Origin: JACRBK01 sp964427955
GTDB lineage: Bacteria > Chloroflexota > Anaerolineae > Aggregatilineales > Aggregatilineaceae
Direction of reading: 5' to 3'
Assembly: GCA_964427955.1 (NCBI GenBank)
Contig: CAYRWY010000328.1
Span: forward strand, 1-6,834
Length of the DNA stretch: 6,834 bases
The first letter of the stretch is position 1. Each line of letters begins with the position of its first letter. Positions 5,645 through 6,834 of the stretch are shown piece after piece. The translations under genes and the position numbers were made by a program. The notes under the pieces were generated by a model that worked only from the letters and a program-made list of their open reading frames with translations, made no database searches and was not told where the DNA came from.

Positions 5645-6834
5645 ATGCCACGCCGCCTGCTTTCCCTGCTCGTCATCCTCCTGTGGGCGGGTCTGAACCT
5701 GCCGCTCAGCCGGGCGCAGAGCGATCCCGCCTGGCGCGAAGACCTGGCGACGCTGGCGCAGGAACTTCCCCAGCGCCACGTCGAACCCTTCACCCAAATC
5801 AGCCAGGTCGATTTTGACGCGGCGGTGGCTGCCCTGGATGCGGAGATCCCCCACCTGGACGACGATCAGATCGTCGCGCGCCTGATGCAGATCGTGGCGC
5901 TGCTCGGCGATGCGCATACCTCGCTAGCCTACAATTATACGCCGGATACGCTCGTTTTCCCGCTCAACTTCTATCCCTTTGCCGATGGCCTGACGTTGAT
6001 GACTGCTCCCGCCGACTACCGCGCGGCACTGGGCGGGCGGCTGGTGAGCATCGGGAATCGCGATGCGGCGGACGTGATGGCGGCGCTGGGGACGGCGATC
6101 CCGCACGCCAACGAGGGCTGGCTGCGCGTCATGGCGGCGCAATCGCTGCCGAATGCGGCACTGCTCTACGGCCTGGGTGTGATTCCGGGCACGGATACGG
6201 CGTCGTTCACCTTCGAGCTGCCCGGCGGCGACCGCGTGACACTGGACATCGACTCCATGCCGCGCAGCGCGTTAGCGGGCCAGTCCTGGCAGACCGCGCT
6301 CGATCCGGCGGCGCTCCCGCCCGCGTTTGGGTCGCACAATCCACCGAATTACTGGTACGAGTATTTCGCCGATTCACAGACGCTCTACGTGAATTACGCG
6401 ATCTGCGCCGAGGCGGAAGGTTGGCCGTTCGCGGATTTCATGGCGGAGGTGCTGAGCGTGCTGGACGCGCAGCCGGTGACGCGTGTGGCGGTCGATCTGC
6501 GCTTCAATTCCGGCGGCGATTCGCGCATCCTGGAACCGCTGATCGACGCGCTGGCCCAGCGTCCGGCGATCAACCAGCCCGGCCACCTGTTCGTGCTGAT
6601 CGGCCCGCACACCTATTCGTCGGCGCTGCTAAACGCGATCCAGTTCCGGCAGCGTACCGCCGCCCTGCTGGTGGGCGAACCGACCGGCGGCGAGCCGAAC
6701 CACTACGGCGAACTCCAGTCGTTCACGCTGCCGCATTCCGGGCTGCAAGTGTTTTATTCGACCAAGCACTTCGTCTACCTGGAAGGCGACGACTCGTCCG
6801 CGCTCGCCCCGGACCGGCTGATCCCGCTGAACGC
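5645..6834 (+). CDS. Exported S41-family serine peptidase (3' end cut by window)
   Basis: 396 codons are open to the edge with no stop. Residues 1-24 are a Sec signal peptide (MPRR, then a Leu-rich core, likely cleavage after SRA), so the protein acts outside the membrane. Residues 25-95 form a helical region ending in LLGDAHTS (87-93), the usual S41 motif with His91. A degenerate PDZ-like stretch (GRLVSIGNRDA, 131-141) follows. The C-terminal peptidase core has VDLRFNSGGDS (283-293), PHTYSSALLNA (321-331) with Ser326 as likely nucleophile, and GEPTGGEPN (344-352), which supplies acidic candidates. PDRLIPLN at the edge resembles the end of the S41 domain, so perhaps a few dozen residues are missing. 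It looks closer to the tricorn/His-containing S41 branch than to the Ser-Lys CtpA type. It is divergent from the isoprenoid genes and no functional link to them is evident. The substrate is unknown. Confidence 0.87.
   Translation, partial: MPRRLLSLLVILLWAGLNLPLSRAQSDPAWREDLATLAQELPQRHVEPFTQISQVDFDAAVAALDAEIPHLDDDQIVARLMQIVALLGDAHTSLAYNYTPDTLVFPLNFYPFADGLTLMTAPADYRAALGGRLVSIGNRDAADVMAALGTAIPHANEGWLRVMAAQSLPNAALLYGLGVIPGTDTASFTFELPGGDRVTLDIDSMPRSALAGQSWQTALDPAALPPAFGSHNPPNYWYEYFADSQTLYVNYAICAEAEGWPFADFMAEVLSVLDAQPVTRVAVDLRFNSGGDSRILEPLIDALAQRPAINQPGHLFVLIGPHTYSSALLNAIQFRQRTAALLVGEPTGGEPNHYGELQSFTLPHSGLQVFYSTKHFVYLEGDDSSALAPDRLIPLN

Overview
The window most likely comes from a GC-rich member of the Chloroflexota (Roseiflexus or Anaerolineae-like). 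This rests on gene content only: a phosphomevalonate decarboxylase-like gene joined to isopentenyl phosphate kinase, a combination known from Roseiflexus and from haloarchaea, beside bacterial sigma-70-type promoters, a Shine-Dalgarno site and an intrinsic terminator. No rRNA, tRNA, insertion sequence or CRISPR array is visible.

Layout: positions 1-3448 hold a minus-strand carbohydrate-type ABC importer operon. A near-consensus promoter (3420-3448) drives a secreted solute-binding protein (2065-3342). A GC-rich hairpin lies in the 100-bp gap (2010-2039), followed by a MalF/UgpA-type permease (1-1964) whose last few codons run off the left edge. The permease is about twice the usual length, because a stretch of about 330 residues with about eight extra hydrophobic segments sits inside its transport domain. 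The MalG-type partner permease is expected just beyond position 1.

Positions 3465-5580 hold a second, independent minus-strand unit: isopentenyl phosphate kinase (4722-5534) followed by a phosphomevalonate decarboxylase-like GHMP enzyme (3544-4722). Their stop and start share one base (TAATG), and the unit ends at a strong intrinsic terminator (3465-3508). Together they would take (R)-5-phosphomevalonate to isopentenyl phosphate and then to isopentenyl diphosphate, the late branch of the alternative mevalonate pathway.

On the right, a plus-strand gene (5645 to the edge) diverges from the kinase gene. It encodes an exported S41-type serine peptidase, cut by the window. The 110-bp divergent gap carries promoter elements for both directions and a 15-bp palindrome that touches both.
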